From Corinectria fuckeliana (taxonomy: Eukaryota; Ascomycota; Sordariomycetes; Hypocreales; Nectriaceae): a DNA stretch of 64,000 nt. The notes below the pieces were generated by a model that worked only from the letters and a program-made list of their open reading frames with translations, was not told where the DNA came from and did no database searches. A program made the position numbers and the translations under genes. The DNA is taken from contig WPDH01000038.1 in the NCBI GenBank assembly GCA_019137255.1, positions 1-64,000 of the forward strand, read 5' to 3'. This document shows, in pieces, positions 34,447 through 45,782 of the stretch (positions are counted from its first letter, which is position 1; each line of letters begins with the position of its first letter).

Positions 34447-36063
34447 ATGGGCCGTGTCGACGAGATACGAGGCAGAAATCCTCGCCTGACGTGCGTTGAT
34501 TGTTTCTCAATCAGCAGAGGGGGGGAAAGTGGGGGATATCATGTTGGTTGCGCGCGCGGTTATCAAGACGGCAGCATCGCCATGTCATTTCCCTTGACCA
34601 TGGTAGTAGACGAAGCGACAAATCAGAAGGGTTGCGAGAGGGATTCGGTCGGCTCGTCAAGCAACACAAGGCGTCTGTTCAGGAGAAGGTTGGCCCAAGG
34701 TCAGTTCAGCCCATCGCCTCTTGTCCGCATCATGACCAACAACCAAGAAAAATCCGCTGACCATGGCAACGGAATGGCATGGAGGCGGAGGCGACCGTCG
34801 ATCACTAGACCTCGAAGACTAGGTGGGAAAACACCTGTCGCTGACGACACCCTTGCGACAAGACATCGGGAAGAGGCTATTGACCTGGACTGGTACTCCT
34901 CTTGGCTGTCGAGCCGTCTGCTCAATTTACCAGCAGCTGTTGCAAGCCTCCAAACTCAAGGCAAATCGGTTCGAGACATGGCAGCCTTCGACAATGTTTG
35001 TGGTCACGTCAAATCTTACCTCGGCGGAAACCGCAGCTGTGGCATCGACGATGTGGTTGAGCACCTCCAGGTATCGGAGGTCTTCAATGTCAATAGCAAT
35101 GACGACGAAGCCTTCAACGCAATGCGACTCCTTGTTTTCTCAGCCCTGGGGTGGAAATCCATCATCTACCAGCCCGAATTCAACGTCTGCACCCCCGATA
35201 AGCTGGCCATCCATCACGACAACGGTCCGAACTCGGGTTTAGTCTTCGACATGTACAAAGTGCCCGCCGACATGTGCGACCGCCCATTGTTCGTCCTGCT
35301 GAAATGCTTCGGAAACCTCCTGCCCGCCCGCTCTAGTAGCAGCACTCAATTTGCAGTTGAAACCAGCAAGACCGCCGCTTCTTGGGTCGCATTGTACCCA
35401 AGCGAGGTGAACGCCTACTTGTTACATACGCTGCTAGGCGTGCGCTTCCGCTGGGTTGACTCGATTGCCCTGCATCTCGACTACGACAAGTCAAGTCGCA
35501 CGCTTTCCATATTCTGTTCTCCGTCAATCTGCGCTTCTCAGCTGGAATCACGGAGCGGCACCATCTTTGCGTTTGCCAGCACCGAGAAGAACGGAGTCGA
35601 TCCTCGCTCCGACGAAGATGACATTGCCCATCTACTCGAAGAAACTCTCCTGTCATACCGATTGCTATTCGGCCAATGCCAAAAGTCCAGAAAGCTTTTT
35701 CGGGGTGTCTTTGACCCAGCGAACTTGCCGTTTCCCCAGCCCGACACCCTGCTCCACGTCCTCTGTGGACAGCGCCAGCTCAGTCTCGATGCTTCCCATG
35801 CAAACTTGCTGCCGAGGGACCGCCGGGTTTATTATGCGGCGCGGGATTTTCCTGTCTTGTATGAGAGAGTTGAGCTGCTGGCAAAAGAACTGAGCGGGGC
35901 CAGACCGAGGTCAATGTCGGGACTCCTCCGTGATCGACGAGACACTTTGCAGTTTTGGACCTTTTGGCTGGTGGCCTTGTTTGGGGGCTTGAGTATTTCG
36001 CTGGCTATCGTCCAGACGATATTACAGGCTATCCAGATTGCTCAACAGGCTGGAAAGATATAG
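34447..36063 (+). CDS. Conserved hypothetical protein with C-terminal membrane anchor
   Basis: Single open frame of 538 codons from an ATG at 34447. Alternative starts are at 34582 and 34732; the last seems possible because the region before it is low in protein-like character. Features: a basic stretch WRRRRPSITRPRR, a central globular part, the motif LPRDRRVYYAARDFPVLYER and, at the end, DRRDTLQFWTFWLVALFGGL followed by a hydrophobic run to the terminus, giving one transmembrane segment with a very short tail. I recognise this ending as common in uncharacterised Sordariomycete proteins, without known function. It starts only 73 bp from the head of the divergent NLR-like gene, so the two share a promoter region. 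Confidence 0.7.
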   Translation: MGRVDEIRGRNPRLTCVDCFSISRGGESGGYHVGCARGYQDGSIAMSFPLTMVVDEATNQKGCERDSVGSSSNTRRLFRRRLAQGQFSPSPLVRIMTNNQEKSADHGNGMAWRRRRPSITRPRRLGGKTPVADDTLATRHREEAIDLDWYSSWLSSRLLNLPAAVASLQTQGKSVRDMAAFDNVCGHVKSYLGGNRSCGIDDVVEHLQVSEVFNVNSNDDEAFNAMRLLVFSALGWKSIIYQPEFNVCTPDKLAIHHDNGPNSGLVFDMYKVPADMCDRPLFVLLKCFGNLLPARSSSSTQFAVETSKTAASWVALYPSEVNAYLLHTLLGVRFRWVDSIALHLDYDKSSRTLSIFCSPSICASQLESRSGTIFAFASTEKNGVDPRSDEDDIAHLLEETLLSYRLLFGQCQKSRKLFRGVFDPANLPFPQPDTLLHVLCGQRQLSLDASHANLLPRDRRVYYAARDFPVLYERVELLAKELSGARPRSMSGLLRDRRDTLQFWTFWLVALFGGLSISLAIVQTILQAIQIAQQAGKI

Positions 36064-36322
36064 GCCTGTGCGTGGAGTTGTGGTGTTGGATGTTTTCCCC
36101 CACCTCACTCATAGAAATTACTTACGATAGCATCATGCATGGCTATTTAGTAAGTTCTACAAATGCTTGAAACATGTGAGCTATCACAACAAACTTACTT
36201 GGTGTTGGTTCAGGTTGCAACGTAAGTGGTGGAGTTCTGGCACTTCCACGTGATGCGAGCGGGGAAGCACCTCTGTCTCCAGGTTAACCGCTCACCGGTC
36301 TACCATTCACCTTACTCCCACG

Positions 36323-36885
36323 ATGATCAGAAGTCGCCCGGTCGTGGTGTTATTCTTTACTTGCCTCCTTCTACTTTGTGTCACTGGTTTCTTTCAGCCT
36401 CGGAGTATCTTCTTTCATACCTCCCCCGCAGCCATGAGTATCACACATACCGTGCTCTTCCAGATCAAGGGGGATGCCAAGCCTGACGATGTGAAAGCGG
36501 TTCGTACCATAACTTGTCCATCAAGCCTACAGCTAGTGGCAATAGCTCACAACCATACCAGGCTTGCGATCGCTTTCTTGCGCTCAAGGACACATGCATC
36601 CACCCAGCTACGAACACTCCCTACATCGCCTCGGTGAAGGGTGGCCAGGACAACTCTCCTGAGGGATTGCAGGTACGGAACAAACGTGGTAGCCCCGTAG
36701 CTCTGTTCTCGTACTGACCGCTATTGCAGAATAGCATTACCCATGGATTCGTCGTGGAGTTCAACTCTGTAGAGAATCGAGATTATTATGTCAAGACGGA
36801 CCCTGCTCATCAGGCTTTCATCAAGAGCATTGGCGGCCTAGTCGAGAAAGCCATCGTGGTTGACTTTTCCAATGGGGTCTATTGA
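36323..36885 (+). CDS. Dabb (stress-responsive alpha/beta barrel) domain protein
   Basis: Exons 36323-36499, 36562-36672 and 36730-36885 join in phase to give 147 residues. Introns are GTTCGT...CCAG and GTACGG...GCAG. Residues 38-147 form a complete Dabb domain: MSITHTVLFQIKG at the start, SVKGGQDNSPEGLQ, THGFVVEFNS, then DPAHQAFIK and VVDFSNGVY at the end. Family members are small dimeric proteins, some acting as cyclases or hydratases in polyketide pathways and some stress-induced. The first 37 residues are very hydrophobic (VVVLFFTCLLLLCV) and would act as a signal or anchor if used. Translation from the internal ATG at 36434 would give a normal-length cytosolic protein. Both starts are possible. 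Confidence 0.8.
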
Positions 36886-38032
36886 AGCTGTCCTTTTGTT
36901 ACTCACCAAGCCACTCGGAGATGGATAATATAACGTACTCCACAAGCGAGTGCAACAAAAATCCCTAAACCTCTCATCCTTTCATCTGATCATCTATTTC
37001 TCAACCACCAACCATGTCGCAGTTTAATAGCGAGGCAAATATTCTTCTTGCTCTTCAATCCCTTCAAATCATACCACCAGTGTGACGAGTTGTTTGGATG
37101 CTGCTTGAGACCGAGTCATTGCGCACTGTCGAGTTGTAGCCTTTGACTTGCTGGTTGATTCGCAACGACAGCGACGACTGCGATAAAATCGCCATCACAA
37201 TTTTAAGATGTTCTATTGTTCCAGAAAGACAAAGTCCCTTACTCAATTTCATCACAGCATACAGTCACCCCTCCCTTTCGCTTCCAGAACTGTAGTCCAT
37301 TAGTATCTTGACACCCTACAGACTTGCTGCTCGAACCCAACCATAGCCAACAGGTACAAGACTCGCAGTTGACCTGAGCTTCATCGAAACCAGCCAGATG
37401 TTCCAAACAGGAAATTTGAGAAACAACGGACTCATACAGTTCAGAATTGGAATATCTGTAGAGTCGCCAACTATCTTGATCCTGCTATGTTACTCTGGAC
37501 GGGTTCAACATCCGAAGCTAATCAGCCACGTTGCTTCTGAAACTCGACTTACCGCACTCTTACCGGCAGGTGTGGCGAGAACCTTCGAAATAGAATTGCA
37601 ATGGCAGACTGTAGGGTGGCTTAGAAACGAGTCATTGAATGACGTAGGACCCATTGTGACGGTAAATACGAAACGCATAACCATTCTCTCGGGATTCGCT
37701 TCCCCACAATCCTGCACAACAGACTGAGACACGTCCATGTCTCCGCGTCGTTTCATCTTCATTGACTTGGGGCAGAAAACAGTTGTCATATCGACCTCTT
37801 TGCTCCCAAACACCCAACGACGCAGATAAACCTCCGCGGAGAGAGGCGTTTGGGTTGACGTTACTCCGTACTTTGCCCCTTATCGCACCCCACTGTGGCT
37901 GTGGTTGGCGGGCGTTGCGCACTCTATGGCGTCTCCGGACTCCCGTAGCCGTTGGATCGTCCTCGCACACCGTCGTACCAGATCCTCGTCCCGTTATCAT
38001 CGTGACACGCCAACGAGTGGCCCTCGCTATTG
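36886..38032. other. Intergenic with two overlapping uncertain frames
   Basis: An ATG-started plus-strand frame at 37398-37727 (109 codons) and an antisense frame at 37505-37813 overlap. Neither has recognisable motifs or splice support, so I do not call a gene. The rest shows nothing definite. Confidence 0.35.
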
Positions 38033-39728
38033 ATGTCAAGCCAAGTGCCAAACATGACCCAGATTCTCGACCTGCCCCCGGAGGTCCTCGATGAGATCCT
38101 CCTGAGGCTACCCGGCCGGGCCGTTCAATCCCTGCGGGCATCTTGCAGGCGTCTCAACCACGCTGCATCGCCGTTTCTCTTCCCCGTGCTGTACTTGTCC
38201 TGCCATCCGCTCGACTTGGACGTCTTCCAGCTCGTCGCGGCAAACGACCTGCTTCTCGGCGGCGTCCGCGAGCTCGTCATCGACGACACGACGCTGGCTC
38301 CGTCCTTGGCCGACTGGAAAGTCTTCCAAGCCGCCGCCACATACACCGAAGGGCTATGGCGTAACAGGCGAAAGCCGTACTTTCCGGATGATCCGCCGTT
38401 CGACAGCCTGCGGGGCGAGAGGTCTCCGAAACCAGACAAGGCGCTGCACGAGCTCTTCATGTCCGTGTTCGAGTGCCATCACCACAACAGGAAGACGCTC
38501 GCCGATGTCAGTGCGCTGATGGACGCGCTGCCTCGCATGAAGGCGATCCGCAGTCTTGTCCTCACGAACCGCACGGCAGACGATTCGCCGGCTTCGGGCG
38601 CGCAGAGCCAGCACTCGTCCAGCCCGACTGTTCGGATGTGGCGGCGCTTCGGCGAACGTCGCAAGGAGCGTGCGCCCTTTCCTCCGCGATGTGAGTGGTG
38701 GTCGGCATGGGGCAGTCTGGAGACTGAGCTGCCTGAGATCATGACGAGTTGGGATAGGCTGGACGACGAGATGGAGCGGAACACTCGGAAATCTGGCCTG
38801 CCCTACGTGGACGAAGATGCACATGGACAGGTACGTATAGCGGACAGACCGAGGATCTAGTTTATGCGACGTCGCTAATCCTGGCCTGAATGGCGAATAG
38901 CAGAGCCTCGAAGTTGGGTTTGACGACCTTGACAACGTCAAGTTCGACAATTACCTACAATATCCCGAGGAAAGTTCCATCGTACGCGAGGGTCGAGGTC
39001 TTTGGGTTTCTCTCAAAGCTCTCGCAGATACCGGAGTTCAATGTCGACTCAGAGAATTCCGAGTCGATGCCTCCTACGACATGATACACGGGAGCTGCCA
39101 GCCAGGGCTGCCCATCAGGCTGTTCGGCCAACACTCGCCCTTCCCAGATCGACTCGCGACCCAGTTCGGACTTGCCCCTAACCTCACAAGCTTGCACCTC
39201 ACGATCAACGAGGAGTGCATGCCCTGGGAGCGAGAAGACGTGCTCGAGCAAGGCTGCTTTGGCCGTGTTCTGGCAAACATGCCGCAAGTCGAGGAGTTGG
39301 TTCTTGAGGCACACGGCATGGCCACGGTGGCCGCAATTCCTGAAGATCTAACGTTTAAGCGCCTCCGACGCGTCGAGTTTAGCTGCGGTCATATCGACCC
39401 GGAGAAGCTGGCTGGTTTTCTCCGTCGCCATGCAGCAACGCTCGAGAAACTTCGAATCGACTACTGCAGTATTCAGCCCGGTCGGGAGACGTACGAGTGG
39501 AAAGATGTAGTGCGGGATATTGTTGCGCTACAAGCCCAAGGAACGACAAGACTCCGAGAAGCAGTCTTGTTTTCCGTGTTTGGTTTCCAGCCCTTTGTGG
39601 GTTGCGGGAAGAATGGGTCTATTCGTATTGGCCGGAGACACAACCAGGTATACTCCTGGACGTATGGTGTTGATGCGGCCCTAATGCAACAAGAATGTAG
39701 ACAGGATAAAGTGGGAACGTACTATTGA
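38033..39728 (+). CDS. F-box protein
   Basis: Exons 38033-38830 and 38904-39728 give 540 residues. The intron has donor GTACGT and ends in TAGCAG, so a second acceptor three bases upstream would add one Gln. The first ATG in the frame is 38033; 38054 is also possible. Residues about 9-50 are an F-box (ILDLPPEVLDEILLRLPGRA, then SLRASCRRLNHAASPFLF). The rest is a leucine-rich, LRR-like region (LTSLHLTINEE, VEELVLEAHG, LRRVEFSCGHIDPEKLAGFL, LEKLRIDYCSI), as usual for fungal substrate-receptor F-box proteins. The family binds Skp1 in SCF ubiquitin ligases; the substrate is unknown. Confidence 0.85.
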
Positions 39729-40283
39729 GAGTGGGATTGGTTTATGGTGTAGGCTAATCAGACATTGCTTGCTCTCAAACTGGCCAACTATGAAGGGATA
39801 TGAAAGCGCACAGTTCAACCCCTCGAGTAGCGTTGCAGATAACCGGATGTGAACGTTTTCTCGGAAAACACAATAGTAAATTGGTTATTGGTATGAACTC
39901 GCTTTACGAAATATCGATTCGACAGCAGTCTTGAACAATGCATATTCGCAACAGTTGGAAACTACAATAACGAAGTGCTACTTGTTCTAATGACGACACT
40001 TGTCCCACAAAGACGTGTAGTCTCGAGGATGAAAACTCCGCGCCTAGCTCTTTCATCCTAGTCGTGGTGACTGTTCAGTGAACTAATGTGACAAAACAAA
40101 GAATACTCTGCTGAGAAAAAATGCATTCGCAGGGCCTTTATCTAAGCGTTTATATATAAATACACCGGTTTGCCTGCTTATATCAGTATTCTCATCACCA
40201 ACAAACCACACCTCACAACATCCGAACCTTATACCGACAATCCCCTTTGAACAACTTGATTTTTTGAGAACCAGGCTTTCGAA
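39729..40283. other. Intergenic and promoter region of the AA11 gene
   Basis: No gene. It holds the probable promoter and leader of the downstream LPMO gene, including a CA-rich leader (about 40190-40240) with CACAACATCC-like steps typical of fungal 5' UTRs. Confidence 0.4.
40151..40161 (+). promoter_or_regulatory. TATA box of the AA11 LPMO gene
   Basis: TATATATAAAT lies 123 bp before the ATG, followed by a C/A-rich leader starting near 40185. Its position fits a strongly regulated gene for a secreted enzyme. Confidence 0.5.
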
Positions 40284-41405
40284 ATGCTCAACTCACGACC
40301 TTATACCTCAGTGCTCGCCTTGGCGCTCACCGTCGGGCACCTCTCCTCAGCCCACGTCGTCATGGTCGAGCCGCATCCTTACAACCTCGACACCGCGCCT
40401 CTTCTACAAAGCTGGCCTCTAAGCGCCGACCTGCCGTTTCCCTGCCAAGGCCGCACCCAGCACGCCGAGCAGACCACCACCATCAAGGCCGGGGGCTCCC
40501 AGACGGTCAAGTTCTGGGGCAGCGCCGTCCACGGCGGAGGATCCTGCCAGTTCGGCGTTGCGTACGGAGACGCTCCGCCCGACGACCCTGCGGAGTGGCA
40601 TACCATCTACGATATCATCGGAGGATGTCCCGCAGACGCCGTGGGAAACATCCCCACCACGGGGTCGGACCCTCAAGGCCGCGAGAACGGCGCCCAGTGC
40701 GGAAACAACTCGGGCAAGGAGTGCACGCGCGAGTTCACCATCCCGATCCCCAAGGACATGAAGAACGGCAAGGCTGTCTTCGCTTGGACTTGGTTCAACA
40801 AAGTTGGCAACCGTGAGATGTACATGAACTGCGCTCCCATCGAAGTCGTCGGCGGAACAGAGGATTCCAAGTTCGTCGACGCCCTCCCGCCCATGTTCCG
40901 CGCCAACATCCCCGGCGAGTGCACCACGGGTGCTAGTGGAAGCGTCATCGGTTTCCCTGATCCTGGCAGTTATGGAGTGATCAACCAAGAGATTACCCCC
41001 GGCAGCAACGGTGGATGTGCGGTTGCAGTTGAACCCGTCTTCAAGGATTCCGCCGGTGGTGACGCTTCCCAGCCAGCCCCCTCGGGATCTGACTCGACTC
41101 CCTCTGCTTTACCCTCATCCGCTGTTCCTTCGTCTGTTAACGCCCCAGTCTACTCATCCGCCTCAAACCCGGATCCAGTCTTGATGACCAGCGTTGTACC
41201 TACAACCGCTCAGCAAGCACCTGCCACCAGCGCCACGCCTGACGGGCCCGCGGGGACGGTGCCTTGCCCTACTTCTGGAGCGCTCATTTGTATCTCGCCT
41301 GTGAGCTTTGGAATCTGTAACAATGGCTTTGCTGTCCCTCAGGATGTGCCTGCGGGTACCGAGTGCGCCAACGGAATGATTGGATTTCCAGGTGTCCCAG
41401 TGTAA
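40284..41405 (+). CDS. AA11-type lytic polysaccharide monooxygenase, secreted, with X278-like module
   Basis: Single exon, 373 residues. Residues 1-23 are a signal peptide ending LSSA, so His24 becomes the N-terminal copper-binding residue of the histidine brace. The second His is H83 in GSAVHGGGSCQFG, the AA11 signature. AWTWFNKVGNREMYMNC supplies the conserved Tyr (about Y180) near the copper. A Ser/Pro/Thr-rich linker (about 250-320) leads to a Cys-containing C-terminal module (VPCPTSGALICISPVSFGIC, then AGTECANGMIGF), like the X278 module of AA11 enzymes. Known AA11 members oxidatively cleave chitin. The enzyme probably works outside the cell on chitin, in cell-wall remodelling or on other fungi or insects. 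The substrate is inferred from the family only. Confidence 0.85.
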   Translation: MLNSRPYTSVLALALTVGHLSSAHVVMVEPHPYNLDTAPLLQSWPLSADLPFPCQGRTQHAEQTTTIKAGGSQTVKFWGSAVHGGGSCQFGVAYGDAPPDDPAEWHTIYDIIGGCPADAVGNIPTTGSDPQGRENGAQCGNNSGKECTREFTIPIPKDMKNGKAVFAWTWFNKVGNREMYMNCAPIEVVGGTEDSKFVDALPPMFRANIPGECTTGASGSVIGFPDPGSYGVINQEITPGSNGGCAVAVEPVFKDSAGGDASQPAPSGSDSTPSALPSSAVPSSVNAPVYSSASNPDPVLMTSVVPTTAQQAPATSATPDGPAGTVPCPTSGALICISPVSFGICNNGFAVPQDVPAGTECANGMIGFPGVPV

Positions 41406-41776
41406 GTAGCTTGCCGACTGTGTTGGTTTTCATTATTCCTATTTGCTTGAATAGAACCTATACTAGAGGACTGCACAATTCCGTCATCATTTCCTAGAAA
41501 AGATTAATTGCTTCTCAAAATATCATCGTTATATATAAAATACTGACTCCTTAGGAATGGCCATCTCCGGTGCATCTTTTTCCCTTTCTAAGTAGATGAG
41601 CCTTCTTCCTCCATGAATTCTTCCATCGCGAAACACAAATTCCCACTCGTTCCCACATAAACCCAATAATCGTACACGTAACAGACAGAATGACTCGCTT
41701 CTCAAACGAAATAGGACAACAGAATGCTTAAAACAAGCGCGGAATGGACGCTTGTTTTGATTCCCAGACTCGGTAG

Positions 41777-42370
41777 CTAAGCGGCCCCTATAACTGCCTG
41801 GGTAGCTTCACTGGCAGCCTCTTCGGCGATTTTCGACAACTCCTTGACGGCGATGGCTGAGAGAAGCACAACATCCAAGAAAAAGTCATCACACGAAACC
41901 ATCAGCTCTAGTCTCTTTTCTCCGAATGCAAGAAGCGCCGCCGATCCCAGCTTTGCAATCTTGCGCCCCGCGCTGTCATGCAGCTCGTAGGAACGCCCCG
42001 TCAGCTTATCCTGCTTCCATTTAAATTTCCCCATGCCCGGCACGACCATGGTAAACTTGTCGGAGAATGTGGATGACTTTAGAGGTATTGCCTGGCCGCG
42101 AACAGACAGATCGGTGGTGGTTGAGAAGAAGAAGTGAAATTTCGCATAGCCGACAGTGGTTTGCGGGCTCATGAGACCTCGAGAGACCACTACGTTGGGC
42201 TTTTTATTGGGGTTGACTTTGATGCAGTAGATGGGAGGCGCGTCCTTTGGATATCCTGCGAAATGCACAAACTGGAGGCCAGAGTGCTGTGGTGATGGGC
42301 GAATTTGGAATATCTGAGATGATGGGTTGGATGGAGATGAGCCTGAGAGGAAATTGCTGATGCCTTTCAT
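41777..42370 (-). CDS. LURP-one-related/Tubby-like fungal protein
   Basis: From the ATG at 42370 the gene encodes 197 residues in one exon. The frame extends upstream to 42580 with weaker protein character, so I chose the start just before the core (MKGISNFLSG). The core runs QIRPSPQHSGLQFVHFAGYP, IYCIKVNPNKKPNVVVSRG, FSDKFTMVVPGMGKFKWKQD, SYELHDSAGRKIAKLG, and a hydrophobic C-terminal helix (DDFFLDVVLLSAIAVKELS). This is the 12-strand LOR/Tubby C-terminal barrel with its central helix as found in small fungal members. The family's molecular function is unknown; Tubby proteins bind phosphoinositides, but I see no direct evidence for that here. Confidence 0.7.
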   Translation of the reverse strand: MKGISNFLSGSSPSNPSSQIFQIRPSPQHSGLQFVHFAGYPKDAPPIYCIKVNPNKKPNVVVSRGLMSPQTTVGYAKFHFFFSTTTDLSVRGQAIPLKSSTFSDKFTMVVPGMGKFKWKQDKLTGRSYELHDSAGRKIAKLGSAALLAFGEKRLELMVSCDDFFLDVVLLSAIAVKELSKIAEEAASEATQAVIGAA

Positions 42371-43117
42371 GGTGTCGGTTGTGTGAGTGTAAGGAACAAT
42401 GAGAGAGTGCAGGAGCAAGCCGTGATCGTAAATAGAAAGCAAGTTCTCTTCTTCTACAGTATTTATGGACAACAAATCGCAAAAACGTGTGCCAAAAAAG
42501 GTGAGGCTGTACTGCGTAATGACATGCATAGCTTTTTCCCCATTTGGTAGTATTGTCGCGACGGGTGGCTTCGTTGACACAGCCCCTGCTTAGTGACAAA
42601 GCGTCACATCTTAAACATGTGCAACGTCAAACATCCTCCTCACATTTAAGCATTATTGGACAAGCGAATCAAAGGTGTTCGCATTGGCTTAGTCCTCGGA
42701 ACGCACAGTAAGACGTATCATCAGTGTTGCGAAACAATCAGCATGCGCAGAGCGTCCTGCGTCCGTCCTTGATATATGTTCCTTTGACCTCGTCTTCGTC
42801 CGTCACACGCTGTAGATCACCAACTAAGCCGGATCAGGCTCGATGTGCCGCTGGGGTGCTACTCAAGCGGAGCAGGACGCCTCTGTAAGAGTCAAGTTCG
42901 CCAATCAAGGAGATGCCATGCTTGGTGTCTACGTCTGCCAAGCGTCAGCACAGAGTCTAGCGCCAAATCCCTGCGGCAGAAAGCCTCGCGACTCTTAAAT
43001 CCGCGGGGACGGCGCTCGAAGATGCCGTTTATCGACGCCGGGTCAGTTCTTCGTCATTTCCTGCACCTCCGCAGAGTCCGTGGGTTAACTCATTCCGGCA
43101 ACATCCAGCGCTTCACG

Positions 43118-44734
43118 ATGCCGGGAGTTCCGTCTGGCAAAGGCTGTGACGCCTGTCGCAAACAGAAGAAGAAGGCATGCCAGCCATCCCTCGCTAATTG
43201 ACCCATCACGCCGAATCTAACGCCACCCAAAGTGCGATCAGGCGAAGCCGTCTTGTTCCAGGTGTACCCGTCTGAGCATTCCCTGCGTAGGGGGCGGCAA
43301 GCAGCGATACAAGTTCAAAGTCCAGGTGTTGGAGTCGCAGGTCACTGAGCCGGTCAAGATCCATGCAGCCAAACAGAAACAGACCTGCCCCCAAGCCAAT
43401 CCGATGTCTCTCGTCCCGAGAAGTCAGACTACTGTTATAGCTGGTGACTTCATCTCCAGATTAGAGGTGACTGATGCCCGCTATGATCTTACCTGTTACG
43501 GAACATTCCTGCAGAACGTCCCCGAGCGTCTCGGCAAAAACACGGCGCTCGATGCGGCGGTTGATGCCTTTGCTACTGGCTTCTCGACTCTTCACACAGA
43601 TCAGCATTCACTAGTTGCAATCTCCAAGTATGGCAAAGCCTTGAAGTCTCTGAGAGACTGCTTGGACGATCCTATACAGGGCCGAACCGTGGATACCATG
43701 TGTGCAATCTACTTGGTCATGGTCGTTCAGGTACCTCAGCTACTGCATACTTCTTGATGCGAACCTGACATTGCCACAGGGCTGGATAGGCACAGGGGAC
43801 GACGAAGGAAGAAGCCATGCCGAAGGGCTGGCCTGTCTGCTTCAGGCCACAGCTAATCACAATTGGCGAGGCCAATTCGAAACCGAGATCATTATCACCA
43901 TGTGTGTTCCTGTGGTACGACATTACCTTCACTGCCATTGGAGAAACATCTGACTGATCCCCCACAAAGATTGTTGAGAGCATGGTGAACCCCCGGATCA
44001 AGCTTCATCCCTGGCTAGAGGACATGCTCGACAAGTTCAGACTGCCCCAGCCTCTCGGACCTGAGACCGCAGACCACGAGAAAAAGCAGAGGGAAGATCC
44101 CGACAGCTTCCCTAGCATCAAGACGCGAAACCTTGCCCGTTTTCCCGACTTCTTGCGAGAACCCGAGTTGCATCACCTCGATATTCTGTCCACGTACCAC
44201 ATGCTGCGGCTCGACTGTCAAAAGCTGCATCGAAAAGTGACTTGTTCCGCCCACAGCGACATCACGTCCCCAAACGCCGTCTTCCTCACACGTTTGAATC
44301 GCAGCTATCAAGTAGCTTACGCAATGGTCGTTTCATTGACACTGATCATCAACACGATCCTCCGAGCATTCGACCCTCTCGATACAACCCTGCCCAAAGA
44401 ATCAGCTTCATGTGTGGACGAAATTATTCGACTGGCAGAAGCGTCACTGAAATACCGGCCACTCGGGTCCAGTCACATCCCAATCGGTCTCGCAGTCGCA
44501 TGGGCAGTAGCAGATGACATAGACCTGCGCGGGAATCTGACGACGCTACTACTAGAATATCAACTTGATTTCAAGACGACGAACTGGATGAAGATGGCGC
44601 ATTGGTGGAAAGTCAAGTTCCGTGATGTGCGACGTCAGGTCGTAATTTACCAAGGTGAGGTGTCATTGGATTATGACTGGATTGCTGCAGCGGATGAAGA
44701 AAAGGCTTCCGATAATGACTGTGCGATTCAGTGA
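43118..44734 (+). CDS. Zn(II)2Cys6 transcription factor with a GC-AG first intron
   Basis: Exons 43118-43174, 43233-43730, 43780-43914 and 43970-44734, all in phase 0, give 484 residues. The first splice is forced by the zinc cluster: C10-x2-C13-x6-C20-x6-C27-x2-C30-x6-C37 is complete only if 43175-43232 is removed. That intron starts GCATGC, has a CTAAC branch site and ends AAAG. The other introns are GTACCT...ACAG and GTACGA...AAAG. After the cluster comes a middle region with an F-x-R-L start and long helices typical of fungal-specific regulator domains (LDAAVDAFATGFSTLHTD, TVDTMCAIYLVMVVQGWIG). It probably binds CGG-type DNA sites; the targets are unknown. It lies between the LOR gene and the broken NACHT gene. 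Confidence 0.85.
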
Positions 44735-45782
44735 GGCTGCCTCAACTACACAACTGTTAGGTGTTTGGATCTAAGGAGTAGGGTTGTCTAGGTATTTCTA
44801 CTTAATCACAGCACCCTGATTGGCTTGTGATGCGTCACTGCGGTTGTTTTGGTTTTTTAAAACCAGGTCTACATCCGTTATGGTGATTAACTCATTTCTC
44901 TTCACATCACTTTACTTAGAGCTTGGAGTACGAAAGGTAGGATATATGCCGCGACGAACATGTAGTTGACAAGACGGTTATACTCAAGTACATATTATGA
45001 TGAACTTGTTCCAGCCGACTCTTTACCAAATACCTGTGGAGCATGGCTACGCTAGTCATTTCATCATTCTCATTGCACAATATTTGAATTATTAGTCCGC
45101 CAACCTGATGAGTCTCCAAATGCAAGTAACTGCTGAAGGATTAGAAATATTAACCTATACTACTCTTTAACAACTACAAGTGTGCTAAAGAAAGCGTTTC
45201 ATAGAGCAGCTATCACTTGAAAGTTAAGAAATACTTGTAAGCTTACTTTGAATTGCTAAAATACTATTAAGATAATCGAGTATTACTTTATTTTCGTCCA
45301 CCCTGCCTCCGCAAAGATCTCCACTTCTTGCTGGCGTCGTCCCCAGTCTTATCTAGTATAGTATTCAGAGAGTGGCTACACACCGGAAGCCGGCGTTTTC
45401 ATCATTTACATACTTCAGGTCAGACCTACGGGCGACTCACCTACCTATGCTGCTCATCTCCAAACAATGAGGCTGACATACTGTATACCAGCCTCACGTT
45501 CTCTAGGCCGAGGATTGCGTATTGTTTCGGTTTCAGCTGCTGCAAATCAGACTGGCAGGCCTTTTTGGAGCGTAATATCTCACAATCACTTCAACTCACA
45601 ATCTACACTTAAATGCAGCCCCAACTCCGCCGGCAATAGAGAGAGCCAGAAAGCACACGACAACGAAAAGATATATGCCTCACGGACATCCCATCACAAT
45701 GTGAGGCTGTTGCCATCTCTCCATTTCTACTAGAGCGTAGAGAAGGCATCCAAAGCCAGGAAAGGGCAGATGTAATGGGCGT
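44735..45782. other. Intergenic, no gene seen
   Basis: Somewhat AT-rich around 44900-45300, with no gene-like frame. It lies between the regulator gene and the 3' end of the broken NACHT gene. Confidence 0.4.

Noticed and set aside
37398..37813. Overlapping sense and antisense frames of about 100 codons
   Set aside because: Neither shows family motifs or introns, and the overlap means at most one could be real.
42845..43117. In-frame extension upstream of the Zn2Cys6 start at 43118
   Set aside because: The product before Met 43118 is not protein-like; the ATG just before the zinc cluster is the usual start position.
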